From an uncultured Clostridia bacterium (GTDB lineage: Bacteria > Bacillota > Clostridia > HGM11514): 14,735 bases of DNA. Every line of letters starts with the position of its first letter. Positions within the stretch are counted from its first letter, which is position 1. The notes beneath the pieces were generated by a model. That model saw only the letters and a program-made list of their open reading frames with translations. It was not told the origin of the DNA and did not search any database. Positions 6,348-13,777 of the stretch are shown in pieces. The stretch covers positions 1 through 14,735 of the forward strand of contig CAKSSZ010000018.1 in the NCBI GenBank assembly GCA_934489915.1, in the 5' to 3' direction. Both the position numbers and the translations under genes were made by a program.

Positions 6348-6376
6348 ATTATAGCAGACGGGCGGTGATTTGTCAA
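6348..6376 (-). promoter_or_regulatory. Consensus SigA promoter of tRNA-Leu
   Basis: On the minus strand, TTGACA (6371-6376) and TATAAT (6348-6353) are exact consensus boxes with a 17-base spacer. The tRNA begins about 25-30 bases after the predicted start point. The promoter lies directly after the sigG stop codon. Confidence 0.93.
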
Positions 6377-6407
6377 TACTTTTTTTCAAAATATTTTGTA
6401 AATATTT

Positions 6408-7181
6408 TTACATCAGCTTTCTCATTCGGCCAATGGCGGCTTTCTCTAATCGGCTGACCTGGGCTTGGCTGATGCCAATATCCTCCGCAACCTCCATCTG
6501 GGTTTTTCCTTCAAAGAACCGCAGGGTTAAAATATGCTTTTCCCGAGGGGAGAGATTACGCATTGCTTCCCGCAGGGCGATTTCTTCAATCCAGTTTTCG
6601 TCTCGGTTTTTTTCATCGCTGACCTGATCCATTACAAACATGGTGTCGCCGCCGTCATGATATACCGGCTCATATAAAGAGACCGGATCCTGAATGGCAT
6701 CTAACGCAAAGACCACGTCCTCCTTATCCATGCCCATTTCTTTTGCCACCTCTTCTATGGTAGGTTCCCGGGATAGGGAGAGGGTGAGCCGTTCCTTTGC
6801 CTGCAGCGCCTTATAAGCAGTATCCCGCAGGGAGCGGCTCACACGGATGGCGTTATTATCCCGCAGATATCGCCGGATTTCTCCGATGATCATGGGGACG
6901 GCATAGGTGGAGAATTTGACATTCTGGGTAACGTCAAAATGGTCAATAGATTTAATCAGGCCGATGCATCCGATCTGGAACAAATCGTCCGGATTTTCTC
7001 CCCGGTTGCTGAACCGCTTGATCACGCTCAGCACCAGTCGTAAATTCCCCTGAATGAATTCTTCTCTTGCTTTTAAATCTCCTTTTTGGATCCGGGCAAA
7101 AAGCTCGTCCTTTTCTTCATTTGTCAATACAGGCAGCTTCGCTGTGTTTACACCGCAAATTTCAACCTTATTGATCATCAT
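6408..7181 (-). CDS. sigG: RNA polymerase sporulation sigma factor SigG
   Basis: A 257-residue sigma-70-family factor that directs late forespore gene expression during endospore formation. The N-terminal KVEICGVNTAKLPVL is a hallmark of SigG and distinguishes it from SigF. Region 2 contains GNLRLVLSVIKRF and DLFQIGCIGLIKSIDHFD, followed by KFSTYAVPMIIGEIRRYLRD. Region 3 follows, and region 4 ends with the helix-turn-helix GKTQMEVAEDIGISQAQVSRLEKAA. The length is normal. I keep the first of two adjacent ATG codons (7181) with AAGGGACGG upstream; ATG 7178 is nearly equivalent. In Bacillus and many Clostridia the gene follows spoIIGA-sigE, but here it stands alone between hom-lysC and tRNA-Leu. 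A SigG-like promoter lies upstream. Confidence 0.96.
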   Translation of the reverse strand: MMINKVEICGVNTAKLPVLTNEEKDELFARIQKGDLKAREEFIQGNLRLVLSVIKRFSNRGENPDDLFQIGCIGLIKSIDHFDVTQNVKFSTYAVPMIIGEIRRYLRDNNAIRVSRSLRDTAYKALQAKERLTLSLSREPTIEEVAKEMGMDKEDVVFALDAIQDPVSLYEPVYHDGGDTMFVMDQVSDEKNRDENWIEEIALREAMRNLSPREKHILTLRFFEGKTQMEVAEDIGISQAQVSRLEKAAIGRMRKLM

Positions 7182-7219
7182 GAATCCGTCCCTTTCTGTG
7201 ACTTTTTGTTGTCTAATTA

Positions 7220-7249
7220 CAGTATGGACGAATTGGAAAGGAAGTATGC
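7220..7249 (-). promoter_or_regulatory. Candidate SigG-type promoter of sigG
   Basis: On the minus strand, GCATA (7245-7249) and CATACTG (7220-7226) are 18 bases apart. The known SigG consensus is roughly GMATR, 18 bases, CATNMTA, so only the last base differs. The site is about 40 bases before the sigG start. No TTGACA/TATAAT-like pair is apparent in the same gap. Confidence 0.6.
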
Positions 7250-7263
7250 CAGTATTTGTAAAA

Positions 7264-7296
7264 TAAAAAAATTCCCCGCAGAAGCCGGCGGGGAAT
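7264..7296 (-). terminator. Terminator of hom-lysC operon
   Basis: ATTCCCCGC (7271-7279) and GCGGGGAAT (7288-7296) pair perfectly over 9 bp with an 8-base loop. On the minus strand this is followed by TTTTTTTATTTTA. It lies 16 bases after the lysC stop codon. Confidence 0.92.
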
Positions 7297-7312
7297 GGTT
7301 GGAACTGTTCTT

Positions 7313-8518
7313 TTAAATTTTAAACCGCTCGTGGATGGCATTCACGGCCTTTTCAGCATACCGTTCTTCCACCAGGACAGATACCTTAATTTCCGATGTG
7401 GAAATCATCTGAATGTTAATATCTGCGTCATAAAGAGCTTCAAACATCATAGCGGCAACGCCGGGGTTGTTGACCATGCCGGAGCCGACAATGGAAACCT
7501 TAGAGACGTTATCATCGTGAGTAATTTCCTTTGCTCCCAGAGCTGATTTAGCTTCCTCCAGCACGGAGAGAGCAGCGTCCAGGTGATCCCGGGAAACGGT
7601 AAAGGAGATGTCCTTCGTATTGTTACGGCCAATGCTTTGCAGGATGATATCCACATTAATGCCTCGCTTTGCAAGCTTGGAGAAAATCAGGAATGCCTTT
7701 CCCGGCTCATCCTCCAGTCCAATGATTGCAATGCGGGATACATTATTGTCCCGTGTAACCCCTCTCACCAGCATTTTTTCCATATCGCTTACCTCCTTTA
7801 CAATCGTGCCCGGCACTTTTTCAAAGCTGGACAGGACCTCTAAATTCACATTGTATTTTTTCGCTAATTCCACAGACCGGTTATGAAGTACGTTGGCACC
7901 AAGACTTGCCAGCTCCAAAATTTCATCATATGAAATTTCAGCAAGCTGACGGGCGTCTTTTACAATTCGAGGGTCTGCTGTGTAAACCCCGCGGACATCG
8001 GTATAGATTTCACACAAATCCGCCCCGCAGGCAGCTGCCAGTGCAACGGCGGAGGTGTCTGATCCGCCCCGTCCAAGGGTAGTAATATCATCGTATTTAT
8101 TTAAGCCCTGGAACCCTGCTACAATCACAATATTGTTTTTATCCAGTTCGGCATTGATCCGCTCGGTGTTGATATGTTTAATGCGGGCGTTGCCGTAGTC
8201 GGCGTTGGTTTCAAAGCCTGCTTGCCACCCGGTCAGTGAAATAACGGGATAGCCCATTTTTTCCAGCGTCATCGCCAGCAAGGAAATGGTGATTTGTTCC
8301 CCGGTGGACAAAAGCACGTCCATCTCCCTTTTTGAGGGCTTGGGGTTGACCTCTTTTGCTTTTTCAATTAAATCGTCCGTGGTGTCCCCTTGGGCGGAAA
8401 CTACCACAATAACCTGATCGCCCTTGTCATAGGATTCTACAATTTTACCGGCGACATTGCGCAGCTTTTGTGCGTCCGCAACGGAGCTGCCGCCGAATTT
8501 TTTTACGATTAGACTCAC
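7313..8518 (-). CDS. lysC: Aspartate kinase (aspartokinase) with two ACT domains
   Basis: A 401-residue cytoplasmic enzyme that phosphorylates L-aspartate with ATP, the first step toward lysine, methionine, threonine and diaminopimelate. The kinase domain starts with the signature KFGGSSV (residues 6-12), followed by LSTGEQITISLLA, GFQG, TTLGRGGSDTSAVALAAA and CEIYTDVRGVYTADPR. The C-terminal part, from about residue 265, holds two tandem ACT domains (SRIAIIGLEDEPGKA and SKVSIVGSGMVNNPGVAA), which normally bind lysine or threonine for feedback control. The start is GTG 8518, with AAAGGGG (8527-8533) eight bases upstream. It is the second gene of an operon, 15 bases after hom, and ends at a strong terminator. 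The protein is monofunctional, not fused to homoserine dehydrogenase. The effector cannot be decided from sequence. Confidence 0.97.
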   Translation of the reverse strand: MSLIVKKFGGSSVADAQKLRNVAGKIVESYDKGDQVIVVVSAQGDTTDDLIEKAKEVNPKPSKREMDVLLSTGEQITISLLAMTLEKMGYPVISLTGWQAGFETNADYGNARIKHINTERINAELDKNNIVIVAGFQGLNKYDDITTLGRGGSDTSAVALAAACGADLCEIYTDVRGVYTADPRIVKDARQLAEISYDEILELASLGANVLHNRSVELAKKYNVNLEVLSSFEKVPGTIVKEVSDMEKMLVRGVTRDNNVSRIAIIGLEDEPGKAFLIFSKLAKRGINVDIILQSIGRNNTKDISFTVSRDHLDAALSVLEEAKSALGAKEITHDDNVSKVSIVGSGMVNNPGVAAMMFEALYDADINIQMISTSEIKVSVLVEERYAEKAVNAIHERFKI

Positions 8519-8533
8519 CGTTTTATCCCCTTT

Positions 8534-9760
8534 CTATTCTTCGTTCAACACACGGATGGCAGACAGGATCTTGGTTACGCCGCCTGTGCCTTCCATGCGG
8601 TGGATGGCTTCGGTCAAATCCCCGTCTTTCCCCTCGGGGGTCAGGAAGCCAAAGGTATCTCCGGCAGTTACCACATCCGTTTTGCCGAAAGCTGCGGCAA
8701 TGGTTTGTGCAGCCTGCTCGCTGCCTTGCAGACGGACAAAGTAAGTGACAGGAACCTCCTTATAATCTATTATGAAATTTTCATCGGTTTGGTTCCAAAC
8801 CAAAGGCTTGTTCCGATCAATATTCCGGGCGCTGTCGATCATATCCGCTACTACTGCGCTGGCAGTGGGCAGCTTTCCGGCGCCCCGTCCGTAGAACATC
8901 AGATCTCCTACGGCGCCTCCCTTTACGAAAATTCCGTTAAACACGCCCTCCACACCGGCTAAGGGGTGACCTTTGGGCAGAAGCATGGGAGAAACCCGCA
9001 CTGCAATACCGCCCTCTAATTTTTTAAAGTATCCCAGCAGCTTAATCACATAGCCCATTTTCCCTGCCATGGCGACGTCCTCTAAAGTGATTTCGGTAAT
9101 CCCTTCGGTGTGAATCAACTGGCTGTCAACATTTTTGTGGCAGGCAAGAGAGGCCAGGATGGCAATTTTCCGGCAAGCGTCATACCCCAGTACATCCGCA
9201 TCCGGATTCCGTTCCGCATAGCCCTTTTGCTGTGCCTGTGCCAAAGCGTCTTCAAAGCTTTGTCCTTCGGTGATCATCTGGGTCAGAATATAGTTGGTGG
9301 TGCCGTTTAAAATCCCTAAGATTTCATAAATATCATTGGCAGCCAGGCAAGAGGTCAGGGGACGGATGATGGGAATCCCGCCGCCCACGCTGGCTTCAAA
9401 CATGTAGTTTACATTTTTCTCCCGGGCGATTTTCAGCAGCTCAGCCCCGTGCGCTGCCACCAGCTCCTTGTTGGAGGTCACTACATGCTTGCCTGCCTCC
9501 AGCGCCTGCTTGGTAAATTCATACGCCGGATGAAGGCCGCCCATCACCTCGGCAATGACGCTGACCTCCGGATCTTGCACAATTTCCTGATAGTCCTTGG
9601 TAAACAAATGACTGTGCGGTAACCCGGGAAAGTCCCGCAGATCCAAAATGTATTTTACGTCCATTTGTTTGGCTTCGTCACTGGAACTACGGTTGTTCAT
9701 GATTACTTCATACACACCGGAGCCGACAGTGCCGTAACCCAGGATTGCCACTTTAATCAT
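8534..9760 (-). CDS. hom: Homoserine dehydrogenase
   Basis: A 408-residue NAD(P)-dependent enzyme that reduces aspartate semialdehyde to homoserine, the branch point toward threonine and methionine. The Rossmann domain opens with VAILGYGTVGSG, and VTSNKELVA lies at about residue 100. The family core ILNGTTNYILTQM comes next, followed by the catalytic-region sequences ADVLGYDA and KLPTASAVVADM. A C-terminal ACT domain (about residues 335-408) probably gives feedback control. The frame continues to a TTG at 9775, but that codon contains the start of the GGAGG ribosome binding site, so I choose ATG 9760, eight bases after it. hom leads the hom-lysC operon and is divergent from the ApgM-like gene at 10009. 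No lysine riboswitch or T-box is visible in the short leader. Confidence 0.96.
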   Translation of the reverse strand: MIKVAILGYGTVGSGVYEVIMNNRSSSDEAKQMDVKYILDLRDFPGLPHSHLFTKDYQEIVQDPEVSVIAEVMGGLHPAYEFTKQALEAGKHVVTSNKELVAAHGAELLKIAREKNVNYMFEASVGGGIPIIRPLTSCLAANDIYEILGILNGTTNYILTQMITEGQSFEDALAQAQQKGYAERNPDADVLGYDACRKIAILASLACHKNVDSQLIHTEGITEITLEDVAMAGKMGYVIKLLGYFKKLEGGIAVRVSPMLLPKGHPLAGVEGVFNGIFVKGGAVGDLMFYGRGAGKLPTASAVVADMIDSARNIDRNKPLVWNQTDENFIIDYKEVPVTYFVRLQGSEQAAQTIAAAFGKTDVVTAGDTFGFLTPEGKDGDLTEAIHRMEGTGGVTKILSAIRVLNEE

Positions 9761-9813
9761 ATATGCATCCTCCAAACTGAAATCTATTTCGCAGTTTTAC
9801 CTTCTATTTCTCC

Positions 9814-9843
9814 ATTATACCATAGAAGTGATAGTTTTAGCAA
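9814..9843 (-). promoter_or_regulatory. Promoter of hom-lysC operon
   Basis: On the minus strand, TTGCTA (9838-9843) and TATAAT (9814-9819) are 18 bases apart, with an extended -10 TG two bases before the -10 box. The predicted leader to ATG 9760 is about 45-50 bases, too short for a large riboswitch. Confidence 0.7.
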
Positions 9844-9887
9844 GTAATCTTTGAAAAACTTTGGTTATAAAATCATCAAATTTTACT

Positions 9888-9915
9888 TTGCTTTTTCCAA
9901 TTTTTTTGATATAAT
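9888..9915 (+). promoter_or_regulatory. Promoter of ApgM-like gene
   Basis: TATAAT (9910-9915) is preceded by an extended -10 TGA, giving TGATATAAT. The upstream TTGCTT (9888-9893, 16-base spacer) is a weak -35 box. The start point would be near 9922, leaving a leader of about 85 bases. It is arranged back to back with the hom promoter, about 45 bases apart. Confidence 0.65.
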
Positions 9916-9927
9916 AGTAGAAAAGAG

Positions 9928-9985
9928 GGGTTTAGGCAGACAAAGTCTGAACCCGGAACGATTGTGATCGGCAATTTTTCCCGAT
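9928..9985 (+). promoter_or_regulatory. Structured 5' leader of ApgM-like gene
   Basis: The leader can fold into a stem of GGGTT (9928-9932)/AACCC (9950-9954) stacked on CAGAC (9937-9941)/GTCTG (9945-9949), with a four-base bulge on one side. A second small stem, ATCGG (9967-9971)/CCGAT (9981-9985), lies just before the ribosome binding site. I see no match to a known riboswitch or T-box. A role in regulation or stability is speculation. Confidence 0.35.
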
Positions 9986-10008
9986 ATTACGGAAAGGAAG
10001 TGCAGCAT

Positions 10009-11211
10009 ATGAAATATGTGATTTTTTTAGGAGACGGCATGGCGGATTTGCCTTATGAAGGCTTACAGGGAAAAACACCGCTGCAGGCGGCACATAAGCC
10101 GGAAATGGATCGGATTGCTTCCCGGGGAGAGCTGGGAATGGTCAAAACAGTACCCGACGGGCTGAAGCCGGGGAGCGATGTGGCAAATCTGTCTGTGATG
10201 GGATTTGACCCTCTGACTTGTTATACCGGCCGTTCCCCCTTAGAGGCAGCCAGTATCGGTGTTGCAATGGGGGAGGGGGACGTTTCCTTCCGATGCAACC
10301 TGGTGACCTTATCAGAGGGGGAGCCGTACGGAGAAAAAACCATGGTGGATTACAGTGCGGATGAAATTTCCACCGAGGAGGCGCACCGGCTGATTGACGC
10401 AGTGAACGAGGCGTTCTCTACGGAAGAAATGCATTTTTTCGGCGGGATCAGTTATCGGCATTTGTTGCTGTGGCACGGTGTGAAATTCGACTTTGCCTTG
10501 ACGCCTCCCCATGATATTTCCGGTAAAAAAATCGGCGATTATCTGCCCAATCACCCATTGCTGCGGGAAATGATGGAGAAAAGCTGTCGGGTGCTGGAAA
10601 AGCACCCTGTGAACCTTGCCCGGGTAAAGGCGGGCAAGCGTCCGGCTAACGCCATTTGGATTTGGGGGCAGGGGACGCGGCCGAGACTGTCCTCCTTTCT
10701 GGAGCTGTACGGCAAAAAGGCAACGGTGATTTCAGCAGTGGATTTGATTAAGGGCATTGCAAAATGTGCGGGAATGGAGTCTATTGACGTACCCGGAGCA
10801 ACCGGTACGGTGGATACAAATTTTGCCGGGAAAGCTCAGGCTGCGATTGACGCCTTGCAGCGGGGGCAGGAACTGGTCTACCTCCATATGGAGGCGGCAG
10901 ACGAAAGCGGTCACCGGTTTGAAACGGAAAATAAAGTGAAATCCATTGAGTTGATTGACAGTCAGGTGATTCGCCCGGTATGGGAATATTTAGAGAACAC
11001 GGGAGAGGCGTATAAGCTGCTGGTGCTGCCGGATCACCCCACGCCCCTTTCTTTGGGGACGCACACCTCGGATCCGGTTCCCTTTGCCCTGTTTGACAGC
11101 CGGCATCCCAGGACGGATGTGCAGGTGGCTTATACCGAGGAGGAAGGAGCCAAAACCGGTTTGTATATTGAACCGGGGTATCAGCTGATGGAGCGGTTTT
11201 TGAAGGACTGA
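10009..11211 (+). CDS. apgM: ApgM-type 2,3-bisphosphoglycerate-independent phosphoglycerate mutase-like enzyme; candidate homoserine kinase
   Basis: A 400-residue metalloenzyme of the alkaline phosphatase superfamily, archaeal-type iPGM (ApgM) branch. It opens with YVIFLGDGMADLP, whose Asp would bind a metal. Then comes KPGSDVANLSVMGFDP, carrying the expected Ser nucleophile, followed by TGRSPLEAASIGV. Near the C-terminus are YLHMEAADESGH and LPDHPTPLSLGTHTSDPVPF, which provide the remaining Asp and His metal ligands. I choose ATG 10009 (GGAAAGGAAG upstream) over the GTG 15 codons earlier. The mutase would interconvert 3- and 2-phosphoglycerate. However, relatives of this type commonly sit beside hom and lysC where no classical thrB is seen. 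I recall a Desulfovibrio relative being assigned by genetics as a homoserine kinase. The position next to hom makes that role plausible here, though not proven. Confidence 0.9.
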   Translation: MKYVIFLGDGMADLPYEGLQGKTPLQAAHKPEMDRIASRGELGMVKTVPDGLKPGSDVANLSVMGFDPLTCYTGRSPLEAASIGVAMGEGDVSFRCNLVTLSEGEPYGEKTMVDYSADEISTEEAHRLIDAVNEAFSTEEMHFFGGISYRHLLLWHGVKFDFALTPPHDISGKKIGDYLPNHPLLREMMEKSCRVLEKHPVNLARVKAGKRPANAIWIWGQGTRPRLSSFLELYGKKATVISAVDLIKGIAKCAGMESIDVPGATGTVDTNFAGKAQAAIDALQRGQELVYLHMEAADESGHRFETENKVKSIELIDSQVIRPVWEYLENTGEAYKLLVLPDHPTPLSLGTHTSDPVPFALFDSRHPRTDVQVAYTEEEGAKTGLYIEPGYQLMERFLKD

Positions 11212-11227
11212 GAAGGGAAGGAGCGGT

Positions 11228-12310
11228 ATGTCTAAGATTCCGTTGGAAAAGCATTTTCGCTTTGCATTTACATTGTTTTATATTACGCTGGGGTGCGTGG
11301 GGGCTTATTTTTTCTTTACCAAGCTGTTAGGATGGCTGTTCCCCTTTTTGCTGGCGGTTTTGTTTGCCTGGATGGCTGATCCGCTGGTGGGATTTTTGCA
11401 AAAAAAGGCGCACTTTCCCCGGCGGATTGCGTCTGTGGTGTCCATCCTGATTGTGATTTTTATCATCGGATTTGTGATTTGGATGGTGCTTAGACGTTTG
11501 GGGATTGAAATTTCCAATCTGGCGGCGGCGATTCCGCAGCTGATGGATCGGCTGCCTTTCATCTTTAATACACTGGAAGAAAAGCTGCATTTGCTGAACC
11601 GGTATGTGAATGATTTTGGGGTTCAGTTGGAGCTGGAGAGCATTGCGGCTAAGGGGTTGGAAAGTCTGTCCGGCATGATTACTTCTTTGACCTCCGCTGC
11701 CGGATCCTTTGCCTATCAGGTGGTAAAGCGGCTGCCGTCCTTGCTGGTAGCGATTTTTGCATGCCTCCTTTCCACCTATTTTATCAGCAGTGATAAAGAG
11801 CGGATTTTAGGCTTTTTGGGTCGGCAGGTGCCGGAAAAATGGAAAGAACGGGCGGTAGAGATCAAGGGATATTTATCCGGTGCATTTTTTCAATATGTGA
11901 AAGCACAGCTGATTTTAATGACCATTACCTTTTTTGAATTGCTGATTGCATTTCTGATTATCCGGGCGGATTCTCCCTTTTTGCTGGCACTGATTATTTG
12001 TATTGTGGATATGCTGCCGGTGCTGGGGACGGGGACGGTTTTGGTACCCTGGGCGTTGTTTTCCCTCCTCATGAGCGATTATCGCCGGGCATTGGGATTG
12101 GTGATTACCTATGTGGTATGCCTGGTGGTGCGGCAGCTGTTAGAGCCAAAGATTGTAAGCGGTCAAATTGGAATTCACCCGTTGCTGACTCTAATGGCAT
12201 TGTATATCGGACTCAAAACCATGGGTGTCTTTGGAATGCTGATTGGCGTGATATTGATGATTATTTTAGTGAATTTGCAGCGTTCCGGGGCGATTAAGCT
12301 GTGGAAGTAA
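11228..12310 (+). CDS. ytvI: AI-2E-family membrane protein, probable sporulation protein YtvI
   Basis: A 360-residue polytopic membrane protein of the AI-2E transporter-like family, with about seven or eight hydrophobic segments. Two pack near the N-terminus (about residues 15-50), one near 70-90, one near 175-190, and the rest lie beyond 215. Family signatures are FPFLLAVLFAWMADPLV, TYFISSDKERI, IVDMLPVLGTGTVLVPW and LEPKIVSGQIGIHPLLTLMALYIGL. Members near this type in spore formers are called sporulation integral membrane protein YtvI, whose molecular role is unclear; others export small molecules or ions. ATG 11228 has AAGGAG seven bases upstream and lies 16 bases after the ApgM-like gene, so the two probably share a transcript. 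The assignment to YtvI rather than another AI-2E paralogue is moderate. Confidence 0.85.
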   Translation: MSKIPLEKHFRFAFTLFYITLGCVGAYFFFTKLLGWLFPFLLAVLFAWMADPLVGFLQKKAHFPRRIASVVSILIVIFIIGFVIWMVLRRLGIEISNLAAAIPQLMDRLPFIFNTLEEKLHLLNRYVNDFGVQLELESIAAKGLESLSGMITSLTSAAGSFAYQVVKRLPSLLVAIFACLLSTYFISSDKERILGFLGRQVPEKWKERAVEIKGYLSGAFFQYVKAQLILMTITFFELLIAFLIIRADSPFLLALIICIVDMLPVLGTGTVLVPWALFSLLMSDYRRALGLVITYVVCLVVRQLLEPKIVSGQIGIHPLLTLMALYIGLKTMGVFGMLIGVILMIILVNLQRSGAIKLWK

Positions 12311-12325
12311 TAAGGAGGGGATTTC

Positions 12326-13039
12326 ATGCTGCACCCTTTTTCCAGAACTGAATTGCTGCTCGGTCGGGAGGCGATGGAGCGGCTCGGCGGGGCACGGGTT
12401 GCAGTATTCGGTCTGGGTGGCGTTGGCGGTCATGTGGTGGAGGCGCTGGTAAGAAGCGGCGTTGGCGCACTGGATCTGATTGACCCTGATCGGGTAGCAT
12501 TGACCAACCTGAACCGCCAAATTTTAGCTACTCATAAAACGATGGGACGGCTGAAAACAGAAGCGGCGGCGGAACGGATTGCAGAAATTAATCCGGCTGT
12601 ACAGGTGCGAACCTATCCGGTGTTTTATCTGCCGGAAACCGCCGAGCAGTTTGATTTTCAAGCATATGATTACGTGGTGGATGCGATTGATACCGTCACC
12701 GGCAAAATTGCGCTGGCGGTGCAGGCAGAGCGGGCAGGAACGCCCATCATCAGCTCTATGGGAGCAGGCAATAAGCTGGACGCTTCCGCTTTTACCGTGG
12801 CGGATCTATTTGAAACCGCCGTATGCCCCCTGGCACGGGTGATGCGGAGAGAGCTGAAAAAAAGAGGAATTACCCGGTTAAAGGTCGTGTATTCCCGGGA
12901 GACACCTGTTTCCTTGCAGGGAACGGCGGAGGAGGATTGCGGGAGCCGCCGCTCGGTGCCGGGCAGTACGGCATTTGTACCGGCTGTGGCGGGGCTGCTG
13001 ATAGCGGGCGAGGTAGTGCTGGATCTGGCGGGACGCTAA
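12326..13039 (+). CDS. tcdA: tRNA threonylcarbamoyladenosine dehydratase (TcdA)
   Basis: A 237-residue E1-like (ThiF/MoeB/HesA superfamily) enzyme. It uses ATP to convert t6A at position 37 of ANN-decoding tRNAs into the cyclic form ct6A. The N-terminal RTELLLGREAMERL precedes the nucleotide-binding VAVFGLGGVGGHVVEALVRSG, then the DPDRVALTNLNRQ motif, which contains the adenylation-site residues. DAIDTVTGK follows, and the typical TcdA segment SSMGAGNKLDASAF contacts substrate. A Cys in AVCPLARVMRREL and the closing PGSTAFVPAVAGLLIAGEVV also fit TcdA. The length is slightly short of the common 240-270. AAGGAGG (12312-12318) stands eight bases before ATG 12326. The gene follows ytvI by 15 bases, which suggests cotranscription. 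Confidence 0.93.
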   Translation: MLHPFSRTELLLGREAMERLGGARVAVFGLGGVGGHVVEALVRSGVGALDLIDPDRVALTNLNRQILATHKTMGRLKTEAAAERIAEINPAVQVRTYPVFYLPETAEQFDFQAYDYVVDAIDTVTGKIALAVQAERAGTPIISSMGAGNKLDASAFTVADLFETAVCPLARVMRRELKKRGITRLKVVYSRETPVSLQGTAEEDCGSRRSVPGSTAFVPAVAGLLIAGEVVLDLAGR

Positions 13040-13084
13040 AGTCTGTCGGCCGCATGCTTCTCCCATTCAGAAGGAGGAATGTTT

Positions 13085-13777
13085 ATGGAACAAAAGGCGA
13101 CTGTGTTGGTCGTGGATGACGATCGGAATATTAATGAATTAATCCGAATGTATCTGGACAAGGAAGGCTACCGGGTGGAGCAGGCGTATGACGGAGAGCA
13201 GGCATTGGAATTGTTTGAAAAAACCGCTCCCGCCTTGGTGGTGCTGGATTTGATGCTTCCTAAGGTGGACGGACTGTCTGTTTGCCGGGAAATTCGAAAA
13301 ATCAGCTCCATCCCTGTCATCATGCTTACTGCTAAAGGAGAGACCTTTGATAAAGTGCTGGGCTTGGAGCTGGGGGCGGACGATTATATGGTCAAGCCCT
13401 TTGAACCGAAGGAACTGCTGGCACGGGTCAAAGCGGTACTGCGCCGTACCGGCGGGCAGGGAAATGCTGCGGAGCAGCAGGAGGTGATTTTTCCGGGGCT
13501 TTCTGTCAACATGACAAATTATGAATTGAAGGTGGGCGGGAAAAGCCTTGAAGTTCCCCCAAAGGAGCTGGAGGTGCTGTTCTTTTTGTGTTCTCATCCC
13601 AACCAAGTGTTCACGCGGGATCAGCTTTTGAATCAGGTTTGGGGATACGATTATTTCGGCGCCGACAGAACCGTGGACGTGCACATTAAGCGGATTCGGG
13701 AAGAATTGGGCGAATCTCCTTATTGGCAGCTGAAAACGGTATATGGAGTGGGCTATAAATTTGAGGTGAAGCGGTAA
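13085..13777 (+). CDS. OmpR/PhoB-family response regulator
   Basis: A 230-residue DNA-binding response regulator. The receiver domain (about residues 5-118) has acidic pocket Asp11-Asp13, phosphoacceptor Asp55 in VVLDLMLP, switch Thr82, and Lys104 in VKPFEP. The C-terminal winged helix (about 135-230) contains the family sequence VFTRDQLLNQVWGYDY, then RTVDVHIKRIREELG and TVYGVGYKFE. Of two in-frame ATG codons, 13079 overlaps the GGAGGAATG ribosome binding site, so 13085, eight bases after GGAGG, is the likely start. It overlaps the sensor kinase gene by one base (TAATG), which implies coupled translation of a cognate pair. It is 45 bases after tcdA and may share that operon. The target genes and the stimulus are unknown. 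Confidence 0.95.
   Translation: MEQKATVLVVDDDRNINELIRMYLDKEGYRVEQAYDGEQALELFEKTAPALVVLDLMLPKVDGLSVCREIRKISSIPVIMLTAKGETFDKVLGLELGADDYMVKPFEPKELLARVKAVLRRTGGQGNAAEQQEVIFPGLSVNMTNYELKVGGKSLEVPPKELEVLFFLCSHPNQVFTRDQLLNQVWGYDYFGADRTVDVHIKRIREELGESPYWQLKTVYGVGYKFEVKR

Noticed and set aside
9761..9830. Lysine riboswitch or T-box in front of hom-lysC
   Set aside because: The predicted leader is under 50 bases, and none of the conserved T-box or lysine-riboswitch elements is present.
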